A stretch of 64,000 bases of DNA from Chryseobacterium sp. 52. GTDB lineage: Bacteria > Bacteroidota > Bacteroidia > Flavobacteriales > Weeksellaceae. The stretch covers positions 2,150,001-2,214,000 of the forward strand of contig NZ_PEEX01000001.1 in NCBI RefSeq assembly GCF_002754245.1, read 5' to 3'. The position numbers and the translations under genes are program-made. Shown here piece after piece: positions 16,360-25,835 of the stretch (position 1 is its first letter; each line of letters begins with the position of its first letter). The notes below the pieces were generated by a model that saw nothing but the letters and a program-made list of their open reading frames with translations, was not told the origin of the DNA and made no database searches.

Positions 16360-16914
16360 ATGAAAAAAGAAAGTGAAAAAACAGATGTTTTAGAAAAAAT
16401 AGCAAACGGTATTACGTGGTGGGTAGGTTCCATTCCTTCCCTGATCGTTCATACCTTGTTTTTTATCACCTCTTTTCTTCTTCCAATGCTCAACATTGTT
16501 GCATTCGACAAAATGCTTCTGATTCTTACCACAGTGGTTTCCCTGGAAGCAATTTATCTGGCTATTTTTATTCAGATGTCCGTTAATAAAAGCCATGAGA
16601 AAATTGAAGATATCCAGGAAGATATCGAAGAGATCAGTGAAGATATTGAAGATATTCAGGAAGATATCGAGGAGATCAGTGAAGACATTGAAGAGATCAG
16701 CGAGGATATCGAGGAGATCAATGAGGATATTGAAGATATTCAGGAAGATATCGAAGAAATCAATGAAGAGGAAGATGACGAAGACCATAATGAAAGAGCC
16801 AAGAATGTTATACTGAAAAGCAATGTCAACTCCAATAAAAACGAGATCAAGGGTTTAAAAGATATTATCAGCCAGCTTCAGAACGAGATCGACCAGCTGA
16901 AGAAAGAAGAATAA
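16360..16914 (+). CDS. DUF1003-like membrane protein with heptad-repeat tail
   Basis: A 184-residue protein. Residues 1-65 contain two membrane helices (GSIPSLIVHTLFFITSFLL and LLILTTVVSLEAIYLAIFI); the VVSLEAIYLAIFIQMSVNK pattern matches the DUF1003 family. The tail is unusual: from about residue 80 there are eight near-identical acidic heptads of the type EDIEEIS/EDIEDIQ, then an Asp/Glu-rich linker and a final coiled-coil segment. I chose the start at 16360, just after the TIGR02757 stop, because the longer frame from 16234 overlaps that gene. The tail should form a long acidic coiled coil in the cytoplasm. Function unknown. Confidence 0.78.
   Translation: MKKESEKTDVLEKIANGITWWVGSIPSLIVHTLFFITSFLLPMLNIVAFDKMLLILTTVVSLEAIYLAIFIQMSVNKSHEKIEDIQEDIEEISEDIEDIQEDIEEISEDIEEISEDIEEINEDIEDIQEDIEEINEEEDDEDHNERAKNVILKSNVNSNKNEIKGLKDIISQLQNEIDQLKKEE
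16597..16764 (+). repeat. 21-bp coding tandem repeat (8 units)
   Basis: Eight consecutive 21-bp units encode the heptads EKIEDIQ, EDIEEIS, EDIEDIQ, EDIEEIS, EDIEEIS, EDIEEIN, EDIEDIQ and EDIEEIN. The DNA units are similar but not identical, so the array is not brand new, yet it could still change length by slippage without losing frame. Confidence 0.9.
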
Positions 16915-16954
16915 TCAAGTAAAAAGATGATGGAGAATCATTGTCTTAATATAT

Positions 16955-16993
16955 AAAAAGCAGACTGTATAGATCATACGGTCTGCTTTTTTT
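16955..16993 (+). terminator. intrinsic terminator after the DUF1003-like gene
   Basis: AAAAAGCAGAC(TGTAT) pairs with (ATACG)GTCTGCTTTTT and ends in a T tract. Confidence 0.85.
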
Positions 16994-17118
16994 ATTGTTT
17001 TTAAATGGAACTCTACTAGTTTTGTGGAATATGTAATTATAAAATAAATTTATTGTGAATATATATAGTGAATTATAATTAGGTGTTATAAAAGAATGGT
17101 TTTTATTGATTTTTTTGT

Positions 17119-17126
17119 TACATTTG
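17119..17126 (+). promoter_or_regulatory. -7 box TACATTTG before first anchor-L gene
   Basis: Exact TAnnTTTG 17 bp before the ATG at 17144. It lies inside the longer open frame that begins at 17096, which argues for the downstream ATG as the real start. Confidence 0.6.
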
Positions 17127-17143
17127 AGCAAACAATAATAAAA

Positions 17144-19504
17144 ATGTTCAATTATAGACTGAATAATTACCTTTTAGTTACGATGTTTCTATTGGCTTCT
17201 GTTTCTGTATTTTCCCAAAAAACAATCAGAAGGCCACAGCCGGAAAAGTTTAGTGCACAAAGCAAAAAAGCAGGAGCATTTATAGATGTAAATGTACCTA
17301 CCTATGTGCCTTCCGGCTATAATATAGAGCAATTGGTGAAAAATGTACTCATCTCCGGAGGATCTGTCTGTGCAGCCCCCAATGTGAGTAATGTTACTAT
17401 ATCTCCGAATCAGCCGTCTACAGATACGGAAAGAGCCTGGGGGTATTTTCATAAAGGAACGACCAACTTTCCTTTTACTGACGGGCTTGTCCTTGTTACG
17501 GGTAAAGCAAGAAGAGCTGGAAACGGATTGGAAGGCGGTTCATTAGGAGATATTGTTCCCGGAGCAGGAATGAATGATCCGGATCTGGTAGCAGCCATTA
17601 ACCCACCCGGTAACCTTAAAGATGTAGTATCCTTAGAATTTGATTTCGTTCCGAACAGTAATCAAGTTAAATTTAATTACTTATTTGCCTCAGAAGAATA
17701 TACCAGTGGGTACCCATGTGGCGATTTTGCCGACAGTTTTGCCCTATTACTTAAAAAAGTGGGTGATCCGACTTATGAAAACTTAGCTATTCTGCCCAAT
17801 GGTGACGGACCTGTAAGTGTGACTAATATTATACCACATGGAGTATTATGTGATGATGATGTTAAAAATGAGCAGTACTTCGGTGGATTGAATACACTGA
17901 ATATTGAAACTAATTTTATAGGGAGAACAATCCCTCTTAAAGCTATTGCAACTGTAATTCCCGGACAGACCTATCATTTTAAAATGGTTTTGGCAGATGC
18001 AATTGACAACGGTTATGATTCTGCAGTATTTCTGCAGGGTGGCTCTTTTGATATCGGAATGACCATTGTTGACAATAACGGAAATCCTTTGGGAGACACA
18101 ATAAATATGTGCGACAATACTCCACAAACCTTGAAGGCACAGGTGACAACCGTTCCGGGAATGACGTACAAGTGGTATAAAAACGGAGTGTTAATTCCTA
18201 ACGCAACAAGTGCCATATATATAGCCACTTCTCCGGGAGTTTACGAAGTGAAAACTTTTGTAGGAGGAACAGAATGTCAGAAAGCAAGCATTACGATCAT
18301 AGGAGGAACTTCCCCAACGGCTCAAAATGCAACACTGAAACTCTGTGCTACTCCTGCTCATAGTACTTTTAATCTGGAAGATGCAAAACCACAGATCAGT
18401 ACAACGGCAGGTGCAGTATTTCGTTTTTATGCCAATCAGGCTGATGCACAGGCGCAAAACAACAGCTTTATTACGAATACCACAAATTACAATGGTACAG
18501 ATGGACAAATCATATATGTTTGGGTTTCAAATGGGGCATTCTGCAGCAAAATTGTAACACTGACATTAAGAAGAGAAGAAACCCCTGTTGCCCTGCTTAC
18601 AGCTCCGAGAATAAGGATATGTCAGGGAGAATCTTTAATATTAACAGCGACCGGTGGAGTTACCTATCAATGGGGAGATACCTCCAGTACAACAGGAGTA
18701 AGAACAATAAGCCCAAATCAAACGACTACTTATACAGTGTATGCGATTGGGGCACAGGGATGTAAATCTCTGCAGCAGGCTACCATTACTATTGATGTAG
18801 TACCGGCTATTGTATCATCGCTGAAAGGAGGGCAGATCTGTGAAGGAGATATGATTCTTTTAGATGCCGGATCCGGTCCGGGATATACCTACGAATGGAA
18901 TACAGGTGAAACTACTCAGGCCATTACCGTAGGAACTCCTGGTGAATATACCGTGAAGATCAGTAATGGCGTATGTTCAAAAGAATTTAAGACGCAGGTA
19001 ATACGGGCTGTAGTTCCCGAAATCATAAAAGTAGAGTATAATAACAATGGAACCATGGTTCTTACGGCAAGTAACCCGAGCAACGGGACTCTGGAATACT
19101 CTGTAGACAATGGTTTTACATGGCAGTCTTCCAATGTATTTTCCAATGTTCCTAAAAATACAATCATATCAATCCGTGTGAAAGTGAAGAATACAAGCTG
19201 CGAAGGTTTCTTGGAGTACTTTACGTTTGTCATGAAAAATGTCATCACGCCAAATGGTGATAAGGTGAACGATATCATTGATTTCAGCGGAGTAAGCAAT
19301 TATAAAGATTTTAAAGGTCTTGTTTTCGACCGCTATGGAAGAGAGGTATTTAAGGCCGGAAAAACCAGACCGTACTGGGATGGCTATTTCCAGGGAAAAC
19401 GCCTGCCTACCTCATCTTACTGGTATCAGGTGACCTATCAGGATCCTGCCAGTAAACAGATGGCAGTGAAGACGGGTTGGATACTTCTTAAAAACTTAGA
19501 ATAA
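17144..19504 (+). CDS. choice-of-anchor L protein, T9SS type B sorting domain (first of three)
   Basis: A 786-residue secreted protein. The signal peptide runs to about residue 25 (MFLLASVSVFSQ). The choice-of-anchor L domain follows (AGAFIDVNVP to GGSFDIG, about residues 45-300, with FNYLFASEEY). After that come Ig/PKD-like beta modules (MTYKWYKNGVLIPNATS; ICQGESLILTATGGVTYQW; YEWNTGETTQAITV). The C-terminus is a gliding-motility-type T9SS B sorting domain (VITPNGDKVNDIIDFSG, FDRYGREVF, YWDGYFQGKRLP). It is probably displayed on the cell surface as an adhesin-like protein. The open frame extends to 17096, but 17144 fits the signal peptide and promoter better. Confidence 0.88.
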   Translation: MFNYRLNNYLLVTMFLLASVSVFSQKTIRRPQPEKFSAQSKKAGAFIDVNVPTYVPSGYNIEQLVKNVLISGGSVCAAPNVSNVTISPNQPSTDTERAWGYFHKGTTNFPFTDGLVLVTGKARRAGNGLEGGSLGDIVPGAGMNDPDLVAAINPPGNLKDVVSLEFDFVPNSNQVKFNYLFASEEYTSGYPCGDFADSFALLLKKVGDPTYENLAILPNGDGPVSVTNIIPHGVLCDDDVKNEQYFGGLNTLNIETNFIGRTIPLKAIATVIPGQTYHFKMVLADAIDNGYDSAVFLQGGSFDIGMTIVDNNGNPLGDTINMCDNTPQTLKAQVTTVPGMTYKWYKNGVLIPNATSAIYIATSPGVYEVKTFVGGTECQKASITIIGGTSPTAQNATLKLCATPAHSTFNLEDAKPQISTTAGAVFRFYANQADAQAQNNSFITNTTNYNGTDGQIIYVWVSNGAFCSKIVTLTLRREETPVALLTAPRIRICQGESLILTATGGVTYQWGDTSSTTGVRTISPNQTTTYTVYAIGAQGCKSLQQATITIDVVPAIVSSLKGGQICEGDMILLDAGSGPGYTYEWNTGETTQAITVGTPGEYTVKISNGVCSKEFKTQVIRAVVPEIIKVEYNNNGTMVLTASNPSNGTLEYSVDNGFTWQSSNVFSNVPKNTIISIRVKVKNTSCEGFLEYFTFVMKNVITPNGDKVNDIIDFSGVSNYKDFKGLVFDRYGREVFKAGKTRPYWDGYFQGKRLPTSSYWYQVTYQDPASKQMAVKTGWILLKNLE

Positions 19505-19523
19505 ATTTTTATGTAATATTTAC

Positions 19524-19554
19524 AAAGGCTGGCATTTTTGTCAGCCTTTTTTTA
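19524..19554 (+). terminator. intrinsic terminator after first anchor-L gene
   Basis: AAAGGCTG pairs with CAGCCTTT around a 10-nt loop and is followed by a T tract. Confidence 0.85.
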
Positions 19555-19652
19555 TTCTTTTTAAACAAAGTCAGTGTATATTGTAAGATAAGTAAACTTG
19601 TATTACTGATAATGTAAATCACTTTAAATTAAATTTCAATCAAAAAAAATAG

Positions 19653-19660
19653 TATTTTTG
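19653..19660 (+). promoter_or_regulatory. -7 box TATTTTTG before second anchor-L gene
   Basis: Matches TAnnTTTG, 16 bp before the ATG. Confidence 0.55.
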
Positions 19661-19676
19661 TTTCAAATACTATAAA

Positions 19677-22600
19677 ATGTTAAATAGGAGGATTGGAAGT
19701 TTATTTTTGGCGTTACTTTTTGCATTACTGGGAAATTTTGTTTTTGCTCAAAACACAGACAGAACGAAGGTTGTTGCAAAAAAAGTCAGTGCAGCTTCTA
19801 TGAAAGCCGGTGCTTTTATAGATGTAAACACCCCCAATTATCCTGAATCCAACTACAGCATCACCCAGCTGGTCAAAGATGTGCTGATATCCGGTGGAGC
19901 CTGCTCTACGGCTAATGTAAGCAACGTTAATGTTTCTCCTAATTTATCAGTTAATGATGCCAACCGTAGCTGGGGCTATTTTAACCAGGGAACTACAGCT
20001 TTTCCTTTTGCAAAAGGAATTGTTCTTACAACAGGATATGCCAGAAAAGCAGGAAATAATTTACAAGGTACATTAAGTGATGCCCTTCCTTCCACTAATG
20101 ATATTGACCTTGCTACTGCATTGAATGTCAACAATGCATCGTTAAGAGATGCTACTTACATCGAATTTGATTTTATTCCGACTTCTACCGAAGTAACATT
20201 CAGATATTTATTCGCCTCCAAAGAATATGATACCTCACATCAGTTTGCGTGTACCATATCAGATGGATTCGCCCTGTTATTAAAGAAGGCAACGGATCCT
20301 GCCTATACAAATCTTGCCGTGCTTCCGGGATCTGCAGGACCGGTGAGTGTGACCAATATTCACCCCGCTATTCCTGGTAATTCAGGTTGTGGACCTCTTA
20401 ATCAACAGTATTTTGCAGGGATTAATAATAATCCTATGGTTGAGACTAATTTTGATGGACGTACCATTCCATTAACGGCAAAAGCAACTGTAACCCCAGG
20501 GGTGACCTATCATTTTAAAATGGTTCTGGCAGATTATTCTGATTCAAATTTTGACTCAGCGGTTTTTCTTGAAGCAGGATCATTTGATATTGGAGTAAAG
20601 ATCCTAGATCCGGCTGGAGTACAGCTTCCGGCGAGTGTCGTTATGTGTGATAATACCCCACAGACATTTACCGCTTCCGTACAGGCTCCCAATGTTACTT
20701 ATCAATGGTTTTTAAACAATAACCCGATTACTGGTCAGACTGGCCCAAGCTATACTGCTACGCAGCCGGGAGTATACAGTGTTCAGGTATTTATTCAGGG
20801 AAATAACTGTCCCGGAACAGCAACAGTTACCGTAGTCGGAGGAGCTTCTCCTACCGTACAGAATGCAACCCTGACTGCCTGTTATGCAGCAGGAAATGCA
20901 ACTTTTAATTTACCTTCCGCACAGGCTTCTATAAGTACCACTCCTGGGGCAACGTTTGCCTATTATGTGAACCAGGCAGATGCGCTTGCCGGAAATGCAA
21001 ATACAATCCCAGGTCCTGCAGCATACTCAAGCCCGGGAGGACAAACCGTATATGTTCTTGTTAAAAACGGCTTCTGTTCCAAAGTAGCTCAATTACAACT
21101 GGTAAAGGCGCCTCAGATGACGGCCTCAGTATTACCGCCACCTGTATTAACATGTACAAGTTCTCAGGCTACTTTAGATGCTTCAGCTTCTGTGTACCCT
21201 ACAGGATCTGTCTTTAACTGGACTACCACCGGAGGGAATATTGTTTCCGGAGGAACGACATTAACGCCTGTTATCAATGCAGCGGGAACCTATACTTTAA
21301 CAATATCAAATACCTACCAGCCAGGAAGCATCATCTGTACCGCGGTTACCAATGTAACGGTTACAGGAGACAGCGCTCCGCCGGTTACCGGCCTTACAGC
21401 AAGTAAAATACAGATATGTAACGGTGAATCAGTAACTTTAACGGCTTCAGGAGGTACCACTTATAACTGGGCTACACTGCCCGGAACCGGAAATACACAG
21501 ACTGTATCACCTACCACTACCACTACCTATACAGTAACTGCGGTAGGAGCTAATGGATGTGTCTCTCAAAACCCGGCAACAATTACTATCGAAGTTTCAC
21601 AGCCAATCACGGTACAGAATGCCGTATTGCATAAATGTTATGCACCGGGACTTACCTATGATCTTACAACAGCTCAGAGTCAGATCACTGCTGCAGGAGG
21701 TGGGATTACTTTTACGTATTATATCAATCAGGCCGATGCTCTTGCGGGTAATGCTAATATTATTGCAACACCAGCAGCGTATGCACCGCCAGGAAATCAG
21801 ACCATATATGTTTTGGTGAAAAACGGAGGATGTCAGTATGTGGTTTCCCTTCAGTTGTTGAGAACAGCTGAAACAACACTTACCATAGCAGCACCTCAGG
21901 AGATAACCTGTACGACACCTCAGACTACATTAAATGCTTCAGCATCTGTAGTACCTGCAGGGTCTACTATTGTATGGACAGCAGCGGGAGGAGGAAATAT
22001 CGTATCAGGTGCTAATACACTTAATCCTGTAGTAAATGCAGGAGGAGTATATACACTTACAGTTACCAATATATCTCAACCTGGAAATTTAAGCTGTACC
22101 TATACGGCAAACGTTACGGTAACACAAAATACAACACTGCCAACAGCAACACTGGTTTCATCTCAACCCAGAATATGTGTGGGCGAATCCGTGACATTGA
22201 CAGCTTCTGGAGGTGTAACTTATAACTGGTCAGGCGGACTTCCAGGAAACGGAAATACACAGGTAGTTTCTCCAACCTCAAATACAGTATACACGGTATT
22301 CGCAGTAGGAGCCAATGGATGTATATCTGCAACTCCTGCAACAGTCACTGTTTTAGTTGGGCCACCTACTGCAGGTGTAGCAGCATCTAAAACAAAAATA
22401 TGTGCCGGGGAATCTGTGACATTGACGGCTACCGGAGGATTTACCTATAATTGGGTGGGACTTCCCGGAAATGGAAATACCCAGGTGGTTTCGCCTACAA
22501 TTACTACAGAATACTCAGTATACGCATTGGGAGGTAATGGCTGTAGTTCAATATTACCTGCAAAAGTGATAATTGAAGTGGTTCCTGCCATTGTTTCTAC

Positions 22601-23282
22601 ATTACAGGATGTCTATGTCTGTGCAGGAGATACTGGAATTCTGGATGCAGGGGCAGGACCGAATTATACCTACCTATGGAGCAACGGAGCAACTACTCAG
22701 ACAATATCTACCAACGTTGTGGGAACATATACTGTTACCATCAGTAATGGGGTATGTTCAAAGGTTTTCTCCGCAAAATTGTTAAATCCCGAGCTGCCAC
22801 AATTTACGAATATCGTATATGATAATCACGTGCTTACTCTTACGGCAAGCAATCCTACGGGAGGGGTTCTGGAATACTCAATAGATGGTGGGGTAGTATG
22901 GCAGGCTTCCAATATATTCTATAATGTTTTAAATAATACAAACTACCATGTGATGGTAAAAGTAAAAGATGCAAAATGCGGTACATCATTAGATTACTTC
23001 ACATTTGTCATCAGTAATGCCATTACTCCTAATATGGATGGAATCAATGACTCAATAGATTTCTCAGGAATCAGAGGGTATAATAATTTTGCAGCATCAG
23101 TCTTTGACCGATACGGAGCAGAGCTGTTCAGGGCAACTAAAACCGATGCTGTCTGGAGGGGTTCTTTAAAAGGACTGAATCTGGCAACAGGGACGTATTG
23201 GTATAAAGTACAGTGGGAAAATCCGGCCAGTAAAAAACTTGAACTGCGTTCAGGTTGGATATTGCTGAAAAATAGGAACTAG
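19677..23282 (+). CDS. choice-of-anchor L protein, T9SS type B, with expanded repeats (second of three)
   Basis: A 1201-residue secreted protein with the same plan as its neighbours. A signal peptide (to about residue 25, NFVFAQ) is followed by the anchor-L domain (AGAFIDVNTP to AGSFDIGV, with FRYLFASKEYD), Ig/PKD-like modules, and a type B sorting domain (AITPNMDGINDSIDFSG, FDRYGAELF). It is about 400 residues longer than the others because a three-module block (NATLTACY... / ASVYPTGS... / QICNGESVTLTASGG...) at about residues 395-640 is repeated at about 645-880, and the ESVTLTA(S/T)GG module occurs once more. It is Thr-, Ala- and Val-rich with few charges, as in extended surface stalks. 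It is monocistronic with its own promoter and terminator. Confidence 0.88.
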   Translation: MLNRRIGSLFLALLFALLGNFVFAQNTDRTKVVAKKVSAASMKAGAFIDVNTPNYPESNYSITQLVKDVLISGGACSTANVSNVNVSPNLSVNDANRSWGYFNQGTTAFPFAKGIVLTTGYARKAGNNLQGTLSDALPSTNDIDLATALNVNNASLRDATYIEFDFIPTSTEVTFRYLFASKEYDTSHQFACTISDGFALLLKKATDPAYTNLAVLPGSAGPVSVTNIHPAIPGNSGCGPLNQQYFAGINNNPMVETNFDGRTIPLTAKATVTPGVTYHFKMVLADYSDSNFDSAVFLEAGSFDIGVKILDPAGVQLPASVVMCDNTPQTFTASVQAPNVTYQWFLNNNPITGQTGPSYTATQPGVYSVQVFIQGNNCPGTATVTVVGGASPTVQNATLTACYAAGNATFNLPSAQASISTTPGATFAYYVNQADALAGNANTIPGPAAYSSPGGQTVYVLVKNGFCSKVAQLQLVKAPQMTASVLPPPVLTCTSSQATLDASASVYPTGSVFNWTTTGGNIVSGGTTLTPVINAAGTYTLTISNTYQPGSIICTAVTNVTVTGDSAPPVTGLTASKIQICNGESVTLTASGGTTYNWATLPGTGNTQTVSPTTTTTYTVTAVGANGCVSQNPATITIEVSQPITVQNAVLHKCYAPGLTYDLTTAQSQITAAGGGITFTYYINQADALAGNANIIATPAAYAPPGNQTIYVLVKNGGCQYVVSLQLLRTAETTLTIAAPQEITCTTPQTTLNASASVVPAGSTIVWTAAGGGNIVSGANTLNPVVNAGGVYTLTVTNISQPGNLSCTYTANVTVTQNTTLPTATLVSSQPRICVGESVTLTASGGVTYNWSGGLPGNGNTQVVSPTSNTVYTVFAVGANGCISATPATVTVLVGPPTAGVAASKTKICAGESVTLTATGGFTYNWVGLPGNGNTQVVSPTITTEYSVYALGGNGCSSILPAKVIIEVVPAIVSTLQDVYVCAGDTGILDAGAGPNYTYLWSNGATTQTISTNVVGTYTVTISNGVCSKVFSAKLLNPELPQFTNIVYDNHVLTLTASNPTGGVLEYSIDGGVVWQASNIFYNVLNNTNYHVMVKVKDAKCGTSLDYFTFVISNAITPNMDGINDSIDFSGIRGYNNFAASVFDRYGAELFRATKTDAVWRGSLKGLNLATGTYWYKVQWENPASKKLELRSGWILLKNRN
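20862..22560 (+). repeat. internal module duplication in the second anchor-L gene
   Basis: The block from about 20862 to 21600 (CY...NQADALAGNAN..., then NIVSGGTTL..., then GESVTLTASGGTTYNW) is repeated in the same order from about 21613 to 22340. The GESVTLTATGGFTYNW module appears a third time up to about 22560. The copies have clearly diverged, so the expansion is not recent. Confidence 0.8.
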
Positions 23283-23283
23283 C

Positions 23284-23320
23284 AAGCAAACCTTCCATAT
23301 TTGGGAGGTTTGCTTTTTTT
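23284..23320 (+). terminator. intrinsic terminator after second anchor-L gene
   Basis: AAGCAAACCTTCC pairs with GGGAGGTTTGCTT and is followed by a T tract directly behind the stop codon. Confidence 0.9.
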
Positions 23321-23366
23321 ATATTAAAAAAAAACTAAAAAATAGATGATATATTTGAAAATAAAT

Positions 23367-23374
23367 TAAATTTG
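23367..23374 (+). promoter_or_regulatory. -7 box TAAATTTG before third anchor-L gene
   Basis: Matches TAnnTTTG, 16 bp before the ATG. A second match, TATATTTG, lies at 23350-23357. Confidence 0.55.
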
Positions 23375-23390
23375 TTGAAACAAAAGTATT

Positions 23391-25766
23391 ATGCGAAGAA
23401 ATTTCTTCTTTTTTTTATTCTTTTTAGTCATTTCAACCCTGTCATACTCGCAAACTTATAAGCCGAGAAGTCCTCATAAAAAGAATATATCCGGAATGGT
23501 TAGTAAAGCAGGAGCTTTTATTGACGTTAACGTTCCGCCCTATGTAGAATCCGGTTATTCAATTACACAGCTGGTAAAAGATGTTCTGATATCTTCAGGA
23601 ACAAATACCTGTGTAACACCTACTGTATCTAATGTGAAAATTACCCCTAACCATGCGATAACCAACAATAACAGATCTTGGGGGTACTTTCATAAAGGGA
23701 CTACCAATTTTCCATTTAAAGACGGTATTGTACTTTCTACCGGATTTGCCAGAAAAGCAGGGAATAATGCTGAAACCAATTTAAATGATGATAATGGAGG
23801 AGGAACCGATTCGGATCTTGCTCAGGCTATCGGAGCGACCGGAACACTGGCTGATGCTGTTCTTCTGGAATTTGATTTCGTACCAACAACCTCTCAGATT
23901 AAATTTAATTATATCCTGGCATCAGAAGAATATTCAGGTGGATTTCCTTGTAGTTATGCCGATGCTTTTGCTATCCTGCTTAGGCCAACATCGGGAGGTG
24001 CTTACCAAAATATGGCCATACTTCCAGGAGGTGCCGGGCCGGTAAGTGTGACGAATATTCACCCTTTGATTACAGGATTTCCAGGTTGTCCTGCTGTTAA
24101 TGAACAGTATTTTGCAGGATATAATACCACAAATATAGAAACGAATTTTGAAGGCAGAACGGTTCCTCTTACTGCTACAGCTAGCGTAGTTGCCGGTCAG
24201 GAATATCATTTTAAAATGGTTATTGCTGACTATTCTCCTGGTTCTTTTGCAGATCACGTTTATGATTCTGCTGTTTTTCTTGAAGGAGGATCTTTTAATA
24301 TCGGAGTTGAACTTTTAGATCCTAGCGGTGCAACATTACCATCTGATATTAATGTTTGTGATAATGTACCACAGGTGATCACGGCTTCAGTAAGTGATCC
24401 TAACTTATTATACCAATGGTTCCTGAACGGAGCTCCTGTACCGGGTGCCACTACAAATAGCATTACGGCTGTACAGGCTGGAACATATACCATTGAAGTA
24501 AGTGTTCCCGGAAATCCTTGTCCGGGTAAAGCAACTATAGAAATTCATGGTGGAATTACTCCACAGGCACAGGATGCAACATTATTGTTATGTTCTACGC
24601 CGGATATTACCACTTTTGACCTTACGAATGCGATGCCGTCCATAAGCCCGACTCCGGGAGCAGTATTCAAATTCTATGTTAATCAGGCTGATGCCGTAGC
24701 TCAGAATACTAATAATATCCAGAATATTTTAAATTATAACGGTACAGATGGTCAGATTCTGTATACCGTAGTTTCAAATGGAGGTTTCTGCAGCAAGCTG
24801 ATAGAATTAAAGCTGTTAAAAGAAACGACACCTACAGCAGGGATAAAATCTTCCAGAATAAAAATATGTCCCGGAGAAGCAGTAACACTGACTGCTGAAG
24901 GAGGGGTAACTTACCAATGGATTAACTTCCCGGGTACAGGGAATACACAGACAGCGACGCTATACCAGACTACTACATTCACTGTATATGCAGTGGGAGC
25001 AAAAGGTTGCCGTTCATTAAACCCTGCTACGATAAGAGTAGAGGTTACCCCGGAAATTACTTCCCCTCTAAAAGATGTGGAGATGTGTCTGGGTGACCGT
25101 GTTGTCCTGGATGCAGGTGCAGGTCCAAGTTATAAATATCTATGGAGTACAGGAGCTACAACGCAGACCATTACGGTAGACAGTTGGGGTGTTTATACGG
25201 TAGAAGTAGATAATGGATTCTGTAAAAAGATCTTCACTGCGAAAGTTGGAGGTGCAGCCACTCCTTTTGTTACCGCTATAAGTTATGAAAGTGCAAAGAA
25301 AACCGTGATAATTATTGCTGAGAATCCTACCATGAACAATACTCCAAGTGCTTTAGAGTATTCTATAAACAATGGAATTACATGGCAAGATTCCAATGCT
25401 TTCACAAATCTTTTAGATAATACCAATTATACTGCATCGGTGAGACGAGTGGGAACCCATTGTGTGGGAACCTTTGACTTCTATACCCTGCAGATCAATA
25501 ATATTATCACACCTAATGATGATGGTGTTAATGATGTATTAGATCTTAAAGCTCTTGGTGAATTCAAAAACTTCACAGGATCTGTGTATGACAGATATGG
25601 CGTGGAGATGTTCAGGTTCTCAAAAGAAAAACCGGTTTGGGACGGAACAGTAGGAGGGAAGAGACTTTCTAGCGCTACTTATTGGTATAAATTCAATTTC
25701 GAATATCCTAAGTCTAAAGTTCAGATGAACTGGTCCGGATGGATTATGCTTAAGAATCGTGAATAA
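23391..25766 (+). CDS. choice-of-anchor L protein, T9SS type B (third of three)
   Basis: A 791-residue secreted protein similar in length and plan to the first of the cluster. The signal peptide is strongly Phe-rich (ends STLSYSQ). The anchor-L domain runs from AGAFIDVNVPPYVESGYS to GGSFNIGV with FNYILASEEYSGG. Ig/PKD-like modules follow (YQWFLNGAPVPGATTNS; ICPGEAVTLTAEGGVTYQW; YLWSTGATTQTI), then a type B sorting domain (IITPNDDGVNDVLDLKAL, YDRYGVEMFRF). One variable loop with several Asp and Gly (NLNDDNGGGTDSD, about residue 130) might bind Ca2+, though that is a guess. It is probably surface-exposed; adhesion or matrix building is the most likely role. Confidence 0.88.
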   Translation: MRRNFFFFLFFLVISTLSYSQTYKPRSPHKKNISGMVSKAGAFIDVNVPPYVESGYSITQLVKDVLISSGTNTCVTPTVSNVKITPNHAITNNNRSWGYFHKGTTNFPFKDGIVLSTGFARKAGNNAETNLNDDNGGGTDSDLAQAIGATGTLADAVLLEFDFVPTTSQIKFNYILASEEYSGGFPCSYADAFAILLRPTSGGAYQNMAILPGGAGPVSVTNIHPLITGFPGCPAVNEQYFAGYNTTNIETNFEGRTVPLTATASVVAGQEYHFKMVIADYSPGSFADHVYDSAVFLEGGSFNIGVELLDPSGATLPSDINVCDNVPQVITASVSDPNLLYQWFLNGAPVPGATTNSITAVQAGTYTIEVSVPGNPCPGKATIEIHGGITPQAQDATLLLCSTPDITTFDLTNAMPSISPTPGAVFKFYVNQADAVAQNTNNIQNILNYNGTDGQILYTVVSNGGFCSKLIELKLLKETTPTAGIKSSRIKICPGEAVTLTAEGGVTYQWINFPGTGNTQTATLYQTTTFTVYAVGAKGCRSLNPATIRVEVTPEITSPLKDVEMCLGDRVVLDAGAGPSYKYLWSTGATTQTITVDSWGVYTVEVDNGFCKKIFTAKVGGAATPFVTAISYESAKKTVIIIAENPTMNNTPSALEYSINNGITWQDSNAFTNLLDNTNYTASVRRVGTHCVGTFDFYTLQINNIITPNDDGVNDVLDLKALGEFKNFTGSVYDRYGVEMFRFSKEKPVWDGTVGGKRLSSATYWYKFNFEYPKSKVQMNWSGWIMLKNRE

Positions 25767-25782
25767 CAGATAAACGATACAC

Positions 25783-25820
25783 AAAAAGCCTTTCAAGTGA
25801 ACTTGAAAGGCTTTTTTATT
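25783..25820. terminator. bidirectional terminator between the anchor-L cluster and rsmA
   Basis: AAAAAGCCTTTCAAGT-GA-ACTTGAAAGGCTTTTTT is a near-perfect hairpin with A and T tracts on both sides. It can end the two converging genes. Confidence 0.9.
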
Positions 25821-25835
25821 TTCAGAAATTAAAGT

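Noticed and set aside
16390..16788. 132-residue minus-strand frame opposite the heptad-repeat tail
   Set aside because: It is the complement of the repeated acidic heptads; the long open frame is a by-product of the repeat, with no family match.
17096..17143. Upstream start for the first anchor-L gene
   Set aside because: The extension contains the -7 box TACATTTG, and the signal peptide begins cleanly at the ATG at 17144.
18191..18508. Minus-strand frames inside the anchor-L genes
   Set aside because: They are shadows of Thr/Ala-rich repeat-coding DNA, with no conserved features.
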